Below are positions 1 through 12,200 of a stretch of DNA of 64,000 nucleotides, piece by piece. Numbering within the stretch: position 1 is the first letter of the stretch; every line of letters starts with the position of its first letter. Source of the stretch: Nymphaea colorata (lineage: Eukaryota > Streptophyta > Magnoliopsida > Nymphaeales > Nymphaeaceae); the NCBI RefSeq assembly GCF_008831285.2, contig NC_045144.1:17499716-17563715 (forward strand), written 5' to 3'. A model generated the notes under the pieces. That model worked only from the letters and a program-made list of their open reading frames with translations, was not told the DNA's origin and made no database searches. The position numbers and the translations under genes are program-made.

Positions 1-1073
1 AATCAGACACCATAATTTAACCCGTTTGTCAATCATGGATCGTGCTTTCCTCACTGGCGGCCGCCCCGCGATAATACAAGCGAAATTCCAAACGCAACTC
101 GTGATGAGACCAAGTCATAGCGGTGGTTGAGTCAAGATATTGATATTTTAGTCACTTCTTGTACTGTGACTCTAAGGCCAATCACAAAGCTCTTCAGTCG
201 TTATTTATAAGCAAAGAGTTTCATGTTTGCAGATCTTGTCTTTTGTTGTAATGGCCACTGAAAAGACGAGCTTTCTAGTGCACCGCCTGACAACTTAGCA
301 ATTCACGCCCGAACGGGGCTGAACATGCGAAGCTTGTAACTCAAAAATGGATGAGATAAGAGACCGGAAGAATGTGGCTCAACTAATTGGGTAACTAAGC
401 ACTGGTTCCAATCTCAGTAGTGCTCACGGTATCAGAACACCTCTTGTTTGCCACATCCAACAAGAAAAACGCTGATCAAAGAAATGCTCCTCCAGGATCA
501 CAAGGATTTGAGACGGTCTCGCGGGCTGGAATTCAATCCGACGTGACCGACAAAAAAAAATAAAAAAGAAGAGAAACAAGAAAGCAGCATGGTAGTCTTT
601 CTGGACTTGAAAAGGGGATAAAAAGACAAAACATACTTCATTAGTTCAAAGGTTGCAAACCACAGACCTAGCATATAGGCCATAGATTACCACCACAACT
701 CATATACGCAGTAGAGAACCATTCTGGTTGCTACCTTTAAAATTTTATACAACGTTTGATGATTGATCATCATACTGTACATATGAAATGCTGAACTCGA
801 TTCAATTTTCATAATTCCAGAGACTGACATGAAATCCTAAAATGCACTAACTGCTCTCAAATCGCTTATCTACAACATGACTCGAGTGATTGTTAGACAC
901 GAGTAAACTGCAAGAAGGTTTAATGCAACTCATGGGTGACCTACTAATCCGTACATTTACAGGAATAATACTCCATTTCTTTCTCTTGGCTGGAAACGAC
1001 TCTGGTAAGGGGCTAGGGGCATGGCTAGCATGGTTCTGGCATGGGTTGGGCAAGGCCGGGCATGTTATTGGGC
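1..1073. other. Window edge and 3' flank of the first gene
   Basis: No coding region can be supported here. Small ORFs of 60-120 codons on both strands lack family signatures and exon-like splice sites. The part next to 1074 is presumably the 3' UTR of the minus-strand gene that ends there. I see no clear polyadenylation signal and cannot place the transcript end. Confidence 0.4.
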
Positions 1074-1874
1074 CTAGGCGAGTGCCGGAACAAAGCGGTG
1101 AGACTTGGAGTTACTGCAAGCAAAGCCCTCGATCCTCACCATGGGCTTCCCTCCAAATGAGGCGCCACATGATGAAGAGCGGTTCTCCACTCTCGCTGAT
1201 GGTTTTCCTCCAAGAGAACTTTCAAAAGGAGAATTGTATGCTCGCGACTGGTTGACGAATTCAACATCGTGAACCATGGGGTTGTTGGTTCGAGCAGGAG
1301 GTGATCCACAGAAGTAGTTCGTCAGATTGCTCCCTTCATCATTGTCTGGACCATTCTGCAAAAGGGTATCGCAAGCGTAAGGACAGATGCTTTCTTCTGC
1401 AGTATATGCACATTCCTGGCCTATGCACAGGTAAAGCCACATACCTTAGTCAAGATTATATCGAGTATCTCAAAACTGGCGTCTTCTCTCTGCTCAGTCG
1501 GTTTTCTGCAATGCCGATAAACATGACTTAGAGACCATCAATGCAGAAACATCTCTCTCTCTCTCTCTCTCTCTCTCTGAGCTCAAACCCAGTGGGGATA
1601 AAAAGAAGAAGAAGAAGAAGAAGTTCACATCAGTGTGCCCGAAATGAAATGGATCATCACACCTTTGCGTGTTGCAGCGGTATCCATCATAACAACTTGA
1701 AATAAAGGACGCAGGAGCAGCTCGGCGAGGTTCTGGACGAATGATATTCTCTGCGGTTGGATCGAGAATAGCACCGCCTTGTTTCCCTCTTGCACTCAAG
1801 TCGGACATACATTCTAGTGCATTTACTGTAGCAATCTGATGCAGTGCAACGTATTTCATCTGGAAGCATTCCAT
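1074..1874 (-). CDS. Uncharacterised plant protein, four-exon gene (three coding exons)
   Basis: Coding exons on the minus strand are 1874-1663, 1505-1445 and 1355-1074. The junction phases agree (212, 61 and 282 nt), giving 184 residues and a TAG stop. The 155-nt and 89-nt introns have GT-AG ends, the donors being AAAG|GTGTGA and AAG|GTATGT. The ATG at 1874 lies 11 nt inside an exon whose acceptor (TTCTGCAG, ending at 1886) follows a long pyrimidine tract, so the first exon (about 3691-4130) is non-coding. Visible motifs are FCGSPPART at residues 106-114, NPMVHDVEF at 116-124 and a C-terminal VRIEGFAC near 164-171. From memory these blocks (FCGSPP, NP..HD..F, VR.EGF) resemble a small plant-specific family of unknown function; no enzyme or membrane signature is visible. 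The middle exon encodes a short acidic/hydrophobic segment ending ILDIILTK. Function is unknown. Exon structure is a manual reconstruction; frame agreement across all three exons is the main support. Confidence 0.72.
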
Positions 1875-3636
1875 TTTATTTGTTTCTGCAGAACATGAAA
1901 AAAGGGGGGAAAAATAAGAAAATCATCGACGACAGTAAAACAGTCGTTACAACTATGAAATCATGCATGACAATCAAATGATTCTCAAGTTCCCAAAACA
2001 ACGACATCTACCGGACAAAAGAGAAGAAACTTAGAGGTCATCAAGATAAACAAATAAACCACACCAACAGATGTTCTTATACACGCAAGGAAACATGTTG
2101 GCCAAGATAAAGAAGCTGATAGGTAAAAAAGTACATCATCACGACAGCCTAGAATAAAATAACCATCTAATAGCCTTCCAAACTAATAGTATAATAAACT
2201 AAAGAATTGCAGTCGACAAGAGGATAATTTTAAAGTTAATCCTCATATCTAGATTCACTGCTTCAAATTCTAAAGGAGAAATTTCGCCAATACTCCGTAT
2301 TATGCTTGATGTATCACACCTCACAGTTAATAGCAGTATGCAGATATGCAAATCCCGTTCACTTCACAAATCTTCAAACCACCTCCTTTTATGCTATTCC
2401 TGATTCATTCTTCTTGTTTTCACTCAAAAAGGATTATTAATGGTAAGCACCATCCCATAATCCATGACATGAGAACAGAAAGGTCTAGTTGTCCCAATCT
2501 GGTACGAATAGACAAGTAATCCATTATGGTGCATGCACAAGCAATCCAAGTAAATAATCTTGACCATTGAAGATGTACGTTGCTGACTAGCCTCTCGCAT
2601 GCAATTCTCCAAAGTTCAAAGACCAGTCTCACAAATAGCTATGTCTCCTTAAAACCTAACACACTATGGTTAAGATGTTGATGCTTCTTTTTTCCCTAAC
2701 CCCCTGATCATACCGCCCAGTTCAGATAATTCTTTTTTCTTTCTTGTTCTTTAAATATCTGCAGGAAACAATACTTAGTCTTTATACGCCATGCAGCAGA
2801 ACATCGCCAGCACTTCATAATCCAACTAAAAAAGTCAATCCAAGCTGCTGGCAAGTGGCAGATCATTCAAATCCGGAAGCAATAAGTTACTAGGCGTCGA
2901 TTCACACGAGAGAGAGAGAGAGAGAGAAAGAGCAAAGCAAGCAAAAACATAGAAAATTTCTCCATTGCTGGACGGAAAGCAGAAAAATTCACTGCGTCCA
3001 AGAAATCTGCTGCAATTTCCATTACATGATCAACCAACAAGAGATCAAAAGGAGAAGGACATCACCTATCTCTGAACACGAAAAGGAACACAAAAAAAAG
3101 GAGACAACGACATCACCTATAATCTGAAGACGAAGACTAACATACGCACACTGCAACACAAAAATTCTCTTCCTTGAAGAACCCTACCCGAGTTAACTCC
3201 TTATGTCAAGTAATTTCTACCTAGAGAAATCTAAATAGTAGATTAAAAAAATGGAAGCAAGCCGATCTGAAACGACGGATCTGCATCCAAATCCTAGTAA
3301 CGACAGAGAAAACTTTGAGTTTGAGCAGAGCACCCGTGGAAAAAAATTCTCGTTCCTCAGAAACGCATAACCTTGAACATCTGAAAAGAAAAACCGGCAA
3401 TAGAAAAGAAAAGAAGAGAACTTTCCTTGTTTTACTTCAGAATAAAGACCGGTGGGGAGAAAGACAAGTGATTTGCTTAATCAGACCAAAAAACCGAACA
3501 GATCGGGCCAAATAACAACTCAAAGGTAAGATATAACACATCACGACCTTAAACTTTAGATCTCAGCTCGGAAAAGAAGAAAACAAAAACAAAAAACACC
3601 GATTTCCCCACTCAGATACAGAAGTCATCAGAAGAT

Positions 3637-3648
3637 AGATAGATAGAT

Positions 3649-3684
<36 letters not shown>
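3637..3684. repeat. GATA/GA microsatellite at first-exon donor
   Basis: A short (GATA)n run followed by about 20 GA units lies directly inside the intron, a few bases from the donor site at 3690. Length variation here could affect the spacing of intronic elements. Confidence 0.85.
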
Positions 3685-3687
<3 letters not shown>

Positions 3688-3690
3688 TAC

Positions 3691-4130
3691 CTTGCGGTTC
3701 GGCAAGAAGGAGGAACAAGTCAATCTCCTGACTCAGCACGTAAGCGAGCAAAAGCGAGCTGAGAAGGAGCGGGGGAGCTAGAGAGAGAGAGAGCGAGCGA
3801 GGAAGAGGAACGGGGAAACAGAGGAAAAGGAGAGAAAAAGGAAAATGAAGGGAGAAGAGGTATTGCAGCAGCGGCAGGGTGACGAACAGATCCGACGCCC
3901 GAGGGAAGGAGAGGCAGGAAAAGGGTGTCTCTTTCTTCCGTTGCTCTGCGCCCTCCCTCTTTCCCCCTCCCTTTTAATTTCCCTCTTCCCACACTTCCCC
4001 TGCTCTCCGTCAGTCTCTCCCCTTTAATCAACCCCCGGAGCGAGAGAGAAGAGAAGACAGAGAGAGAGAAACGCGGCCTTTTAACGCAAGTCCAAGCAAA
4101 CCCCCGGCCCTCTCTCTCCCCACACCCTTA
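3691..4130 (-). other. Non-coding first exon (5' UTR) of the 184-residue gene
   Basis: The segment is pyrimidine-rich on the transcript side and ends in a strong donor (CCGCAAG|GTAAAG) with the exon edge at 3691. It splices to the acceptor at 1886, which makes a 5' UTR intron of about 1.8 kb. Several short open frames in it are low-complexity (Ser/Pro/Arg) and are not considered proteins. The upstream edge is estimated from the TATA-like element at 4162-4172. Long introns in 5' UTRs of plant genes often raise expression; whether this one does is unknown. Confidence 0.55.
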
Positions 4131-4161
4131 TCGCTCTTCTCCTGTCGCTTTTCTTTATCTG

Positions 4162-4172
4162 TATAAATATAA
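4162..4172 (-). promoter_or_regulatory. TATA-like element of the 184-residue gene
   Basis: The minus strand reads TTATATTTATA, placed about 30-40 bases before the inferred start of the pyrimidine-rich leader. The motif is nearly symmetrical, so it could also act on the plus strand, but no plus-strand gene follows. Confidence 0.4.
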
Positions 4173-4838
4173 CTCCGCCTACTTGACCGGTCTCCTTTTA
4201 AACCCACTGAAATGTTCGAAATACCCCTACGGCTATCGGGTTGGATTTGAATTGTAGAGTTTGGATCTGAATCTCTTCCATGAGCAACAAAAGGGCCACA
4301 ATGGTTATTGAAGACGCAAAAAGGTTTCGGCTTTTATGGATTAGCTTACGGGATCCGACTTGTTGGATCCATCGGCTCCATCACACGGTTGACCAAGAGT
4401 GAGGGATTTGCATCCGGTGGCCGCGTTCCAGCCGGCCATGACTGGAGGCGTGACGGGCGGGCTTCCTCCGCGATGTTCCCTGCCAGCCCAAACCCAGTTT
4501 TCTAATTTCTTTGACCGAGCTCCTAGTAGCGGAGCTACACGTGGGCTGGTGTAAACAATAAAAAAGCCACGTGTGGGCGAACATTTTTATTGCAACCAAG
4601 CTGGACCACCGGTGATGCCCACACCAAACCTAAGTCAGTACCCTGCAAGCACCATCCCACTAACCCAATGAGACTATGCTGTGATTATGTCTGGTGTTCA
4701 ATCGTTCAATTTGTTAAAGACATGATATTTTTTTAAACAAGAGCATTGAATTTTCTGATGATGTATTTTAGGGGCATGCTTTTCAAATAACATAAGACAT
4801 TTGATAGTTTGAAAGCTGAGTTCTTAAGAAGAGGTTTA

Positions 4839-5004
4839 GGAGCGTTTGGTAACAGTAACACACTGTTTCATGAATCTACTCGAATTGGGTAGATTCATGA
4901 AACATTCTAAATTTATGATATAGTAACAATATGTTATTTTTACCAAATAGCTCATTATGTAACACTGCGCTTTAAAGAATGTAGTGTTCCTGCTACCAAA
5001 GGGC
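4839..5004. mobile_element. MITE-like element, family A copy 1
   Basis: The ends are inverted: TTTGGTAACAGTAACACACT at the left pairs with the reverse complement of the right end (TTTGGTAGCAGGAACACTAC). Inside is a near-perfect hairpin, TTTCATGAATCTAC ... GTAGATTCATGAAA at about 4867-4903. No ORF. A related element lies at 9073-9233. It looks like a non-autonomous DNA transposon; the superfamily is not assigned. Confidence 0.65.
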
Positions 5005-8000
5005 CACATAATACATCATTGTTTCCAAATCTATGTAAAAATAAATAAAAATTTTGTTGTTGGAGTGGGCGACTACCCATGTACCCACACGAATAGGATA
5101 TGATATCTGCGGAATGAAAAACTCCGCTTCTAAAGCAGTGGGCGGCTCGGCATACGCCTCCAAGGCATTGATATCTTCAAATCACTGATAGTTTGCTAAC
5201 AAAGTTCTACATCAAGCATGCCTGATTGGAACCAATTTCATATGCCCATTGGAGCTGGGCCCAGGCTATCTCCATGTGCATCAGCAAAAAAATTTGTGGA
5301 CCTGCCAACATCAGCTTTGTCTGCCATATTATGAGACATAATCTCAAAAATGTAATATCTTAAGTGTCTTCACTAACAACATGAATGATCTGTCTGCCTA
5401 ACTTGAGATTGTTAGTTGAAATCAAAGGTTGTGAACATGATATATAAATTTATAATCATGCATCAAAATACTTAAATGTTAGATGCTAAAGAGCATGTGG
5501 GCAATAAAAGAGTCCCTTGCAGAGAGAGAGAGAGGTCACTCTCATGTTTACCCGAAGATAGAAAAATTCGTTTCACATCAAGAAAGTCAATCGAAAGCTA
5601 ATGATAACGCTCAATAATTACAAGATGTACAATTTACTGCTCAGATCCGTCATGTGCAGTAAGATCAATAAATAAGGAGTAATTTACTCACGCAGGCCTA
5701 GTTTTTGCATTATTTAGAAAAGCACACTAGAATTTATTTTTATTTGTGCAACTGCCTCCTTTTATTATTTGTTTGTCTTAATTAGCCAGTTAAGATTTCT
5801 CCAAGATCACAGGTCAAAGTTTTGGGTCTTAATACTCTAAAATGTTAATAACGTAGGTGGGGCATCTTTTGATAAATTAATTGAACTTTTTATACAGGAA
5901 CAAATTATTAACCACAAGGTAAAAAGTTTGTTGTCAGTAACTTAGGGGCATAACTCCATTAATGATGCACTTAGTAGCTAGAAGAATCAACATAATGCCA
6001 GCTCCCATTATTAAACTCAACCTAGCTCAGTCCCAAGTTCTATAATAGAATTAACTCAATTAGAATCAACTTGAGTCAGGTCACATGCACATGCACGACA
6101 TTTTCTTCCCCTAGTGTGGTGTTCCTTCCACATTTTTGAACTATAAAGAGAAATACAAGCTTAATTATATTATCGGGCCAGCCCGAGTCGGTTTTTTTGG
6201 GCCTGAACCCGATCTGGTTAGGTACCGAGTACTCAGAACTGTTACCCAGGCTTAATCGCCAGGGCTACCGATTCAGTCAGTTGATTCACTTCACCGATTC
6301 AGCTGAATCAATTTCAAAATGCCCAAAATTTTAAAAAAGGAAATTTTTGAAAATTAAAATATTTTAATAAGCTAAATTCACCAATTAAGGGTGGCTTAGG
6401 CTGATTATGATAACACTATGGTAAGCCCATTTTGATTATGTTTATAAAGTGATTGCTCAACAAGGTCGATGTCATCTATTTGGGGGCTGGACCTCATGTA
6501 CCAACCAACAATAAACCTTTCAATTTGAATTTCAAAATCATGTCTCCCTCCTTTTTGTAAGTCCACATGAGGCAAAACTTTTGTCTCCTTTCAAAATTCT
6601 AAAAAGAATAGGGCCATTCTTTGAATTGAGCCAAAAAAGTTGGTGCCCACATTTATAAAGTCCGACTTCACTTTATAAAGCCACGTCTTCCCAAGAGGTT
6701 AATGAATTCTCGTGTGGGGCCCCAAAAAGGAAATAAACGAAAAGTAAAATGCGATAGTGTCAATAGATTGGTCCCCCCGGGCCCGGAGGCACTTTTATGA
6801 AACCTGAACAAAGAATCTTTTCATTCAAGTCTTAAGTTTTTGCCTTTTAATTTCAGAAACCCACTTCATAGTTTAAATTCTCGTAATGCGCCCACACTTT
6901 TTTGATGTCAACTTCCATATTATGGCACAATAAATGATGGGGTGGAATCTGCCCACCCTCACCCCAAGGTTCCACCCCCTCATTTATTATATCACAAGTC
7001 ATCTCTGCACTTTTTTAAACATTTGACAAAATTCTGGTATGCAAGGACTGAACACTTAAGAAATTTGCATTAATGCTCCAGTACAATTTGTCCCCTTCTG
7101 CAAACGGATGCAAGGGGAAGATGGAAGTTTTGGCTTCACATTTCTCATTGAATTTTGAATTAAGTGACGATCCAGCTCACTTTTCCCATGGGCTCGCATC
7201 TTTGGTCTTATAGATCCCAACCAACAAAGCGGTAGGAATCAATACAACCAATCACTTAACAACTTTTTTTACAAGTTTTTAAAGATCTTTCAAAATCTTC
7301 AATACGAGACTGAACTTTTCAAAATGATGTTACACAATGGAAAATGAGAACATGAATAGTGTGTGTATGGTCTCAAACTTAACCAACTTAAGACTCATAT
7401 TAGAGGGAATCATAATTTAATTGATTCAAAACAGATAGCCTAATCAAACCCTTCTTTTATGAAAGGAGTAGTGTTCGTTCCACAACAGCAATTCGCTGCA
7501 TCCCAATGCTAAAGGCGAGTGGCCTTCATCTGCACATACAGAACTATGAGGTACGAGTATGGGATTAAGGCCAAAAAGGTAGCGCTCAAATGAAATTTTT
7601 TCTTTTGAGCTTTAAATATAAAAATATATACGATGGTGGAGTACATTCATTCACCTACGGCTACGGTCTCTCCGCTTTTGCACGGTCGGCCTAGAACGTG
7701 ACATGCAGCCTCAAAATTATTATTTTTCTAATTTAAAATAATAAAATAAAAGGCAGAGCGCAAGAGCCGAGAAGAATCGAATAAAGCGAAAATCATCTTA
7801 AATTTTCTTAAGTTTTAAAGTTGGTCAAAGCCTTTTCCTTTCATGTCTGGCGTATTCATAATTATACGCATTAAATACATTTTTATAATTATTATTAGCT
7901 GTATATCTATAGTGAATCATGTGGGATGCCTCGTGCTACAAGTGTCAGATTATGAGATAAATAAATACTCCCACCTAAGATAATCACTATATTAGTGCGA

Positions 8001-9072
8001 TGCTTGTCATATGGCCGCGTGGATTGATCATATAGTATCGCATTATTGTAAGGAAAACTATATATACATATATAAAACAAGTTTTTTAAAACATTTTTCT
8101 TTCTTTTTTTTTTTTTGAAAAGAATAAGTCAAGGAGGATAAGGTCGAAGGCGTAAAGAGTTGTCTCAAGGGGCATGCGTAGCCGATGTATAAAGGCAGGT
8201 TTTTAGTTTGATTCTCGTGAGCGTTGTGCTCTTGTGTCTTAAAGTGATAGGGTGGTGCATCCAAGTTGAAGGATACACCATTGCTATCGCTGACACCAAC
8301 ACAGTTCAAAACGCCAGAGACAAGGAGAATGGGGGGCTTTCGAGTACTTTTCGAGTGGTGAGATTAATACCTCTCGCTCACCTAAACAGCGTACAGCATT
8401 GACGCCGAGCTAGGAATTTGCAACCGTACGATGCAAAACACAAGAACAAGCTTCAATGGGCACAAAACGAGTTGGATTGGATCCATCCGATTGGATTTGG
8501 ATTACACTTACCATATCAGTACTGCCACTTGGATCGAGAGACTGGACCCGGTTCGGTCTATTCGAATCGTATATCTTTTTGTCTGGCAACGTGTGGGACG
8601 AGGCACCTCTTAAGTGGATAACTGGATTAGGTTGAATGGAAAACTGGGACCAACAGTTTGAAAGGGATGGCTGAAAAGTAGAGCATGTTGGATGGAAAAC
8701 CGGGTCCAACGGATTGAAAGGGACGGCCTGAAATTTCCACAACACCCACGTACGACAATTTAAATCGACCACATGTCACTCATCACATGAACTAAAAATA
8801 AAAATAATTTTGATAAAAGTTTTTTTTTATGTTTATTGATAAAAGTTTTTTTTATGCAGGCAACAATTTATAGTGTTTTTAGCAAAATATTATCCTACTT
8901 TTAGTTATAATTTTTTTTTTTAATTTTTAGCAATCTAACATACCTCTGGTCTCTTAACCATTGCTACTTGATGGGGAAAAAATCAATAATCATCATTCTT
9001 GTAAGTTTAGCACCAAAGGTATGTCTTCTTTTCTTGTTAGAGACCAGATTCACACTGATTGCAGATGAATCT
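5005..9072. other. Intergenic, AT-rich with repeat relics
   Basis: No gene is supported. The stretch has degenerate repeat fragments, including a piece near 6260-6320 (ACCGATTCAGCTGAATC type) that recurs near 26440 and 33710, a SINE-like copy at 8194-8300, and a region at 8470-8700 rich in diverged GGATTGGAT motifs. Confidence 0.5.
8194..8300 (+). repeat. SINE-like dispersed repeat, copy 1
   Basis: Shares an extended stretch with 55635-55724 (same strand) and 28036-28140 (opposite strand). The common core is GGCAGGTYTTTAGTTTGATTC, then TCTTAAATGAT-type and CAAGTTGAAGG-type blocks. The AGTTTGATTC block resembles a degenerate pol III B box (GGTTCGANTCC), which suggests a tRNA-derived SINE, but I cannot see a clear A box or 3' tail. 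Confidence 0.55.
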
Positions 9073-9233
9073 TAGGAGTCGTTTAGCAAATGCAACACTT
9101 TATAAGTGTCTCTAAGTGTCTCATGAATCAGCTTTAAAGATTGATGTAGATTCATGAACACTTTAGTTCTACTGTGTCATGATCTTTGGAGTAGGTTTAT
9201 GAAAGACTGCTCCAACTACCAAAACAACTCCTT
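9073..9233. mobile_element. MITE-like element, family A copy 2
   Basis: The left end AGGAGTCGTTTAGCAA is inverted at the right end (ACCAAAACAACTCCTT). It has the same internal TGAATC...GTAGATTCATGAA arrangement as the copy at 4839-5004. TTA-like flanks are present on both sides (CTTAGGAGT and ACTCCTTAAA), a possible short target duplication. No coding capacity. Confidence 0.6.
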
Positions 9234-12200
9234 AAATACATATAAAGGGATTTAAATCTGATTGATATAATAATATAATTAAATCCTCACGGGGTGGGTG
9301 TTCAAAAAATCTGCACTCTTAAAGGATCTTCCCAGCTAAATAGACGGAAAAACAGAACCTGGCTTTGCTCCCTCGGAATATTTTTCACAGGTATCCAATG
9401 TGAAAATTCAATAACAATTCATGTGAAGTGAGGTGCAACTTGAACCTTTCCATGATGACGATGATGATGATGCCAACGGTTCACGCATCACTCTCCACCT
9501 CCTCGCCTACAAGCGTTGATGCCATTGTATGGTGCAGAGCAGAGAAACGTGTGATGCAGAGACGGGCAGCATCATCGATTCATGGCCATTAGGCCATCAT
9601 GGGGCGCATCAACAACATCAACGATGTCATCATCAACCCAACCAGCTCACATGAGACCTTACCATTCTCCACTTAAAAGCAACTTTTATGGTGTTGGCAT
9701 GGCATCCCATGATGTCACCATCATCCTGTCGTCTCCTCCTTGCTGCCAAAACAATTCTTCTGTAATAGTGAATGTGTGGTCATTATCAATACAGCCGCTG
9801 CCAACCGATGGTCTTCACAAATTATGTGAAAAATCTTCCTAATCAGATATTTGTGGATGACTGGTTCGAATCTGGTTGTTGATAATTTTAACAAAGTTTG
9901 GCTGCAAATATTTGTTAGGCACAATAACATTAGAAAGCAACAGAATCTTTCTGCTTGTGAAAATCCTCCATGTGTCGGCCAAGGTGCTATGCTATGATAA
10001 ATTGGCCAATACCACCAGAGCGTAAACTAAGAGAAAATTAATAAGATCGAAATCACACACATGGGAGGTAGGTAAGCATTTTCTTTGCCGAACCTCGTTA
10101 ACCTGTGCATTTTTTGTGTGACTGTGATATGAACCGATTTGTTTAAGTGCATGGGGTGAACTTTTTGATTTGAGATTAGGACGTTTGACGTTTCATAGAG
10201 TCAATTGTTATCGATCATAACTGCACGCATGTTAAATAACACTTTTTTTAAAAGTTGTCAGTTACAATCTCAGCAGTAGCAAATTAAAAGATGCGAGAGA
10301 CTAGATGGTGTAGCCCAAAGTTTCCTGTGCAGAAAAATCTTATATTGGTAGATAGTGAGTGAATATCAAAATAAAATGTAAAAAGAAAAGTCTTTTGATG
10401 CTCCCTTTCATTGTCCTGTTCCTTCCATACCGTATGTGGAGATCTACTCTTCTCATTGGCACTGTACTCTGTTTTATACTGGACAAGTAAAAGAATTCTT
10501 TGCTGCAATACACTGGCATCCTAAAAGCAGTGAGATATTTGCTTTGTTATTAGCATCACTTTTGTTGTTTCTCCAACCTGTGAATGGTCATTATATAACC
10601 AGGAAATTTCTTTGGACAAGGCCTTCCTAAAACCCACTGAAAACGTTCCTTTCCTTATTCCTGACTTGAGAAGTTACATAAAAATTCTGTACGTTGCTGA
10701 GATAAGAAACACCCAAGGTGTATGTTGTGGGGTGGACATGAGCAGAGCTAGGCCAGCTCAAGCTCGAATCGAGTGTTAGAAGCTCTAGCTCGAGGTTGGC
10801 TCAAATTCGAATCCACTCATAAAGGATTCTGCAATCTCTTCATCGACCAAGTGGTAGGACGATCGACTACCGTGAATCTACTATTGGTTCTAGACCAAAC
10901 ATTATTACATAGCTCGCACTACTGGCACATGATAGAGAACCGCATTCTACTTACGAACTGAAAAGGAAAAAGTGTAATATAACATAATAAATTAACAGCA
11001 GACTCCACGTACCACAGAAAGTCTGATGCTCTTGGTCGATCAGTTTGGCGGTGGCCGTTGGGCAGGAAGCAAGTGAAAACGCTTCTTCAATAGGATTCTC
11101 TGCCTCAAATATTTATCATCTGGGGAGAAACGAGCTGCAAGAAAGGGGAAGGACGATGTTAGAATTTGGAACTTTATTAAGAAGGAAATCCACAAAAATT
11201 AGAAAGGCCTTGGTCCATATTCTAAGCAAAAAATAGTGATGGGATTGGCCTGACTATTGGCTTCAAGTCACAGGATAAAAGTGTGCTTGACCATGGTTAA
11301 CAATAAATACGCAGGATGCGGGAAGGACATGTCAAGCGAAGAGCAGGTAAGCGAATTGTTTTTTATCAAATATTATATCAGCATACGTGATGGAATTGAG
11401 GAAGCAGCGTGACGCAGAGAGTTGATCAGAAACAGAGAAGTGAATTTTAGAAAGGGAAGCGGGTTTTTAGGTAACTGTAATCTGTATCTCGCTAGTCACT
11501 TTATCAGCAGAAAAACTAAGATGATATAGACTATGACTGCCAAAGCATGCTGGCTAAGGCTTTCCAATTTCGTTCATGTTTTGTCACCAATATGTATAAG
11601 GATAAAATCTCAGGGTATACAAATCAAAAACAGCAACAATAGATCGTCATGATATAGCTACGGAAAAAAGGAGAGCAAAACAAAGCAATGACGTTGTTCA
11701 GTATCATAATGTCGGCTTGCATGCGCTTGAAGCCTTGAACGCACAGACACAGAGTTTCTTTGTAAAATGGCAATCTGAACAGATGAAAGTGTTGTTTTAC
11801 CTCGAGGAGCAGACTCAATCGCCCTTCCAAATGGTGATTCTTTCTGTGGGACAGAGGAAAAAAGAAAAACCACCGTCTGCATTGTGAACACGCCTTAACA
11901 AAGCAAAGGAGACGAATATCTTTTCAAGTAAGCAAATACTTCTTGCCGTTCTCTGCCAAGTGCAGATAGCAATCGAGGTCCAAATCATGATAAATGTTCA
12001 AATAGTTTAGCTTTTGTTTCTCACCAATAACCCGCGAAGTGTGACCCACAAAGGTCAAATAATGAACTTGAAGATTCATGGTTGCCTCCTCAAACAATTT
12101 ATCCACTAGTTTGTATTGTCATTGCAGGCATGACATTATGAAGCCATATATTAGCTGAACTTGGCAACTGCATAACTTTTCAATAAGGAGTGCTTTATTA

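Noticed and set aside
1490-1662. Extension of the coding exon beyond 1663 through Phe and Arg-Glu runs
   Set aside because: It is translated GAA and CT repeat. The donor at 1663/1662 and the 61-nt exon at 1505-1445 give a better, phase-consistent model.
3720-4257. Overlapping 100-110 codon frames on both strands
   Set aside because: Low-complexity Ser/Pro/Arg/Glu sequences from a CT/GA-rich leader; no domain.
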